The notes under the pieces: model-generated
Databases searched by the model: none
Told to the model about the DNA's origin: nothing
Seen by the model: only the letters and a program-made list of their open reading frames with translations
In this document: positions 62,365-64,000 of the stretch, in pieces
How the letters are laid out: every line of letters begins with the position of its first letter
How positions within the stretch are numbered: position 1 is the first letter of the stretch
Made by a program: the position numbers and the translations under genes
Origin: Deltaproteobacteria bacterium
GTDB lineage: Bacteria > Myxococcota_A > UBA9160 > UBA6930
NCBI GenBank assembly: GCA_016875395.1
Contig: VGRF01000002.1
Location: 143,815-207,814 of the forward strand
Length of the DNA: 64,000 nt
Reading direction: 5' to 3'

Positions 62365-62496
62365 AGACGGCGCGAGTGATTTTCCGAGCGACGGCGCGTA
62401 CTTGGCACGCCTGAATTTCGAGACGCTTCGCCTCGATTCGCCCACCTCGCTTGGCTACACAGTGCGCCTTCTTCGCCCTGGGAGGGATGCGCTTTG

Positions 62497-64000
62497 GTGG
62501 ATGTCGTACGCCATGACGTCGTGATCGTCGGCGGCGGTGCTGCGGGCCTGCGGGCCGCGATCGCTGCCTGCCAGGCCGATCCGACGATCAGCGTCGCTCT
62601 GGTTTCGAAGGTCTATCCGATGCGCAGCCACACCGTGTCCGCGGAAGGCGGCGCGGCGGCGGTGCCGCCCAGCTCGAAGGACGACAGTCTCGAGAAGCAC
62701 GCCTTCGACACGGTGAAGGGCTCGGACTTCCTCGGCGACCAGGACACGATCCAGTACTTCGTGCAGGAAGCGCCCAAGGAGCTGACGCTGCTCGAGCATT
62801 GGGGCTGCCCGTGGAGCCGCAACGCCGACGGCAGCGTGTCCGCGCGCCCGTTCGGCGGGATGCAGACGCCGCGCACGTGGTACGCGACCGACAAGGTCGG
62901 TTTCCACATGCTGCACACGCTGTTCCAGACCTCGATGAAGTACGACCGCATCGTCCGCTACGACGAACACTTCGTGACGAAGTTGTTAGTGGACGGCGGC
63001 AAGTGCGGCGGCGTCGCGGCGCTCGACATGCGCACGGGCAAGATGAAGGCCGTGCTCGGGCGCTCGGTGATCATCACGACGGGCGGGGCCGGGAAGATCT
63101 GGCCGTTCACCACGAACGGGAACATCAAGACCGGCGACGGCATGGCGATCGCGTATCGCGAGGGCGTCGCGCTCAAAGACATGGAGTTCGTGCAGTACCA
63201 CCCGACGGGCCTGCCGGGCACGGGCATCCTGATCACCGAAGCCTCACGCGGCGAGGGCGGCTACCTGATCAACTCCGAGGGCGAGCGCTTTCTCACGACG
63301 CGCGACTACGGCGTCGGCACCAAGGCGGAGCTCGGCCCGCGCGACATGATCTCGCGCGCGATCATTCTCGAGATCGAGGCGGGCCGCGGCATCGAGGTGC
63401 CGGGCAAGATCGGCAAGTACGCGAATCTCGACCTGCGCCACATCGGCAAGGAGAAGCTCGAGGCGCGCCTGCCGTTCGTGCTCGAGCTCGCGCGCACCTA
63501 CGCGAACACCGACCCGGTGACGCAGCCGATTCCGATCCGCCCGGTGCTCCACTACATGATGGGCGGCGTCGACGTGAACATCGACGGCGAGACGATCGTC
63601 GGCGGCCTGTATGCCGCGGGCGAGACGGCCTGCGTCTCGATCAACGGCGCAAACCGTCTCGGCTCGAACTCGCTCACCGAGTGCTTGGTGTTCGGCGCGC
63701 GCTCGGGGCGCCATGCGGTGGCGCGCGCGAAGGGCGGCGTCGCGCTCAGCGAGGCGCCGCTGCTCGAGCAGGTGAAGACCGAGGGCGCGCGACTCGACGC
63801 GCTGCGCGCGAGGAAGCGCGGCAGCGAGACGCTCGCGGGCATCCGCCACGACATGAACGCCGCGATGGAGGCCGGCCTCGGCGTCTACCGCATGCAGGAC
63901 ACGATGGACAAAGCGGTGCGCGACATCGCGGAGCTGAAGCGCCGCTACGAGCAGGTGAGCCTCAGCGACACGAGCAAGGTGTTCAACACCGAGCTCACGA
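62497..64000 (+). CDS. sdhA: Succinate dehydrogenase/fumarate reductase flavoprotein subunit (partial)
   Basis: The first 501 codons of the FAD-containing catalytic subunit; the gene runs off the window end. Seen: FAD-binding VIVGGGAAGLRAAI, the covalent-FAD histidine in MRSHTVSAEGGAAA, FVQYHPTGLPGTGIL, the active-site GERFL region, PIRPVLHYMMGGV and the GANRLGSNSLTE motif. GTG at 62497 or TTG at 62494 is the start, both after GGAGGG. Succinate dehydrogenase or quinol:fumarate reductase cannot be told apart without the membrane subunits. Confidence 0.92.
   Translation, partial: MDVVRHDVVIVGGGAAGLRAAIAACQADPTISVALVSKVYPMRSHTVSAEGGAAAVPPSSKDDSLEKHAFDTVKGSDFLGDQDTIQYFVQEAPKELTLLEHWGCPWSRNADGSVSARPFGGMQTPRTWYATDKVGFHMLHTLFQTSMKYDRIVRYDEHFVTKLLVDGGKCGGVAALDMRTGKMKAVLGRSVIITTGGAGKIWPFTTNGNIKTGDGMAIAYREGVALKDMEFVQYHPTGLPGTGILITEASRGEGGYLINSEGERFLTTRDYGVGTKAELGPRDMISRAIILEIEAGRGIEVPGKIGKYANLDLRHIGKEKLEARLPFVLELARTYANTDPVTQPIPIRPVLHYMMGGVDVNIDGETIVGGLYAAGETACVSINGANRLGSNSLTECLVFGARSGRHAVARAKGGVALSEAPLLEQVKTEGARLDALRARKRGSETLAGIRHDMNAAMEAGLGVYRMQDTMDKAVRDIAELKRRYEQVSLSDTSKVFNTELT

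Overview
This is a GC-rich chromosomal window from a Gram-negative, aerobically respiring bacterium. Outer-membrane proteins, a YdbH/YnbE/YdbL envelope module, a NuoA-N type complex I, an aa3-type cytochrome oxidase cluster and a succinate dehydrogenase/fumarate reductase flavoprotein support this. Frequent GTG and TTG starts, 4-bp start/stop overlaps, a SelB factor, LutABC and secreted matrixin-PPC proteases would suit a myxobacterial or 'deltaproteobacterial' (Myxococcota, Binatia or Desulfobacterota-like) lineage. That placement is inferred from gene content only.

Layout. 0-12 kb: gpsA, then a divergent ten-gene complex I operon (nuoAEFGHJKLMN) that lacks exactly the Q-module genes nuoB, nuoC, nuoD and nuoI. 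12-15.6 kb: a GNAT gene and selB, whose 5' end lies in a 112-bp tandem repeat, next to a Phd/VapC toxin-antitoxin pair. 15.6-25 kb: serS, a dienelactone hydrolase, a DAACS symporter, a winged-helix/nucleotidyltransferase pair with a 38-bp palindromic operator, small enzymes, and an acyl-CoA dehydrogenase beside a small-molecule kinase. 25-31 kb: two tandem secreted metalloprotease paralogues, one interrupted by an in-frame TAG. 31-40 kb: a DUF1648 membrane protein, lutABC, an outer-membrane barrel, coaE-PHP-MaoC-MaoC, and a three-gene run (EEP phosphatase, DUF374 acyltransferase, EamA transporter). 40-47 kb: heme O synthase, DUF420, a diheme cytochrome c and a cox cluster with two COX3-like proteins and two tiny membrane proteins. 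47-54 kb: ydbL-ynbE-ydbH-leuS and ppsR. 54-60 kb: a 2-hydroxyacid dehydrogenase, a macro-domain protein, GFA-NYN-recQ, a small membrane gene, a nucleotidyltransferase remnant and a frameshifted DegT-type aminotransferase. 60-64 kb: a large secreted alpha/beta hydrolase and the start of sdhA/frdA.

Function. The complex I genes, diheme cytochrome c, CtaB and cytochrome oxidase, SdhA and LutABC together describe NADH-, succinate- and lactate-driven aerobic respiration. The acyl-CoA dehydrogenase, kinase and MaoC genes point to acyl-CoA catabolism.

Most unusual observations: a CoxA that lacks the canonical K-channel residues, a selB 5' end repeated three times, a 9-mer (CCGTAACAA) recurring in many reading contexts, a palindrome-controlled wHTH/nucleotidyltransferase module, and several genes broken by single stops or frameshifts. 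Those breaks could be biological or assembly errors. No tRNA, rRNA, CRISPR array, prophage or transposase was recognised.
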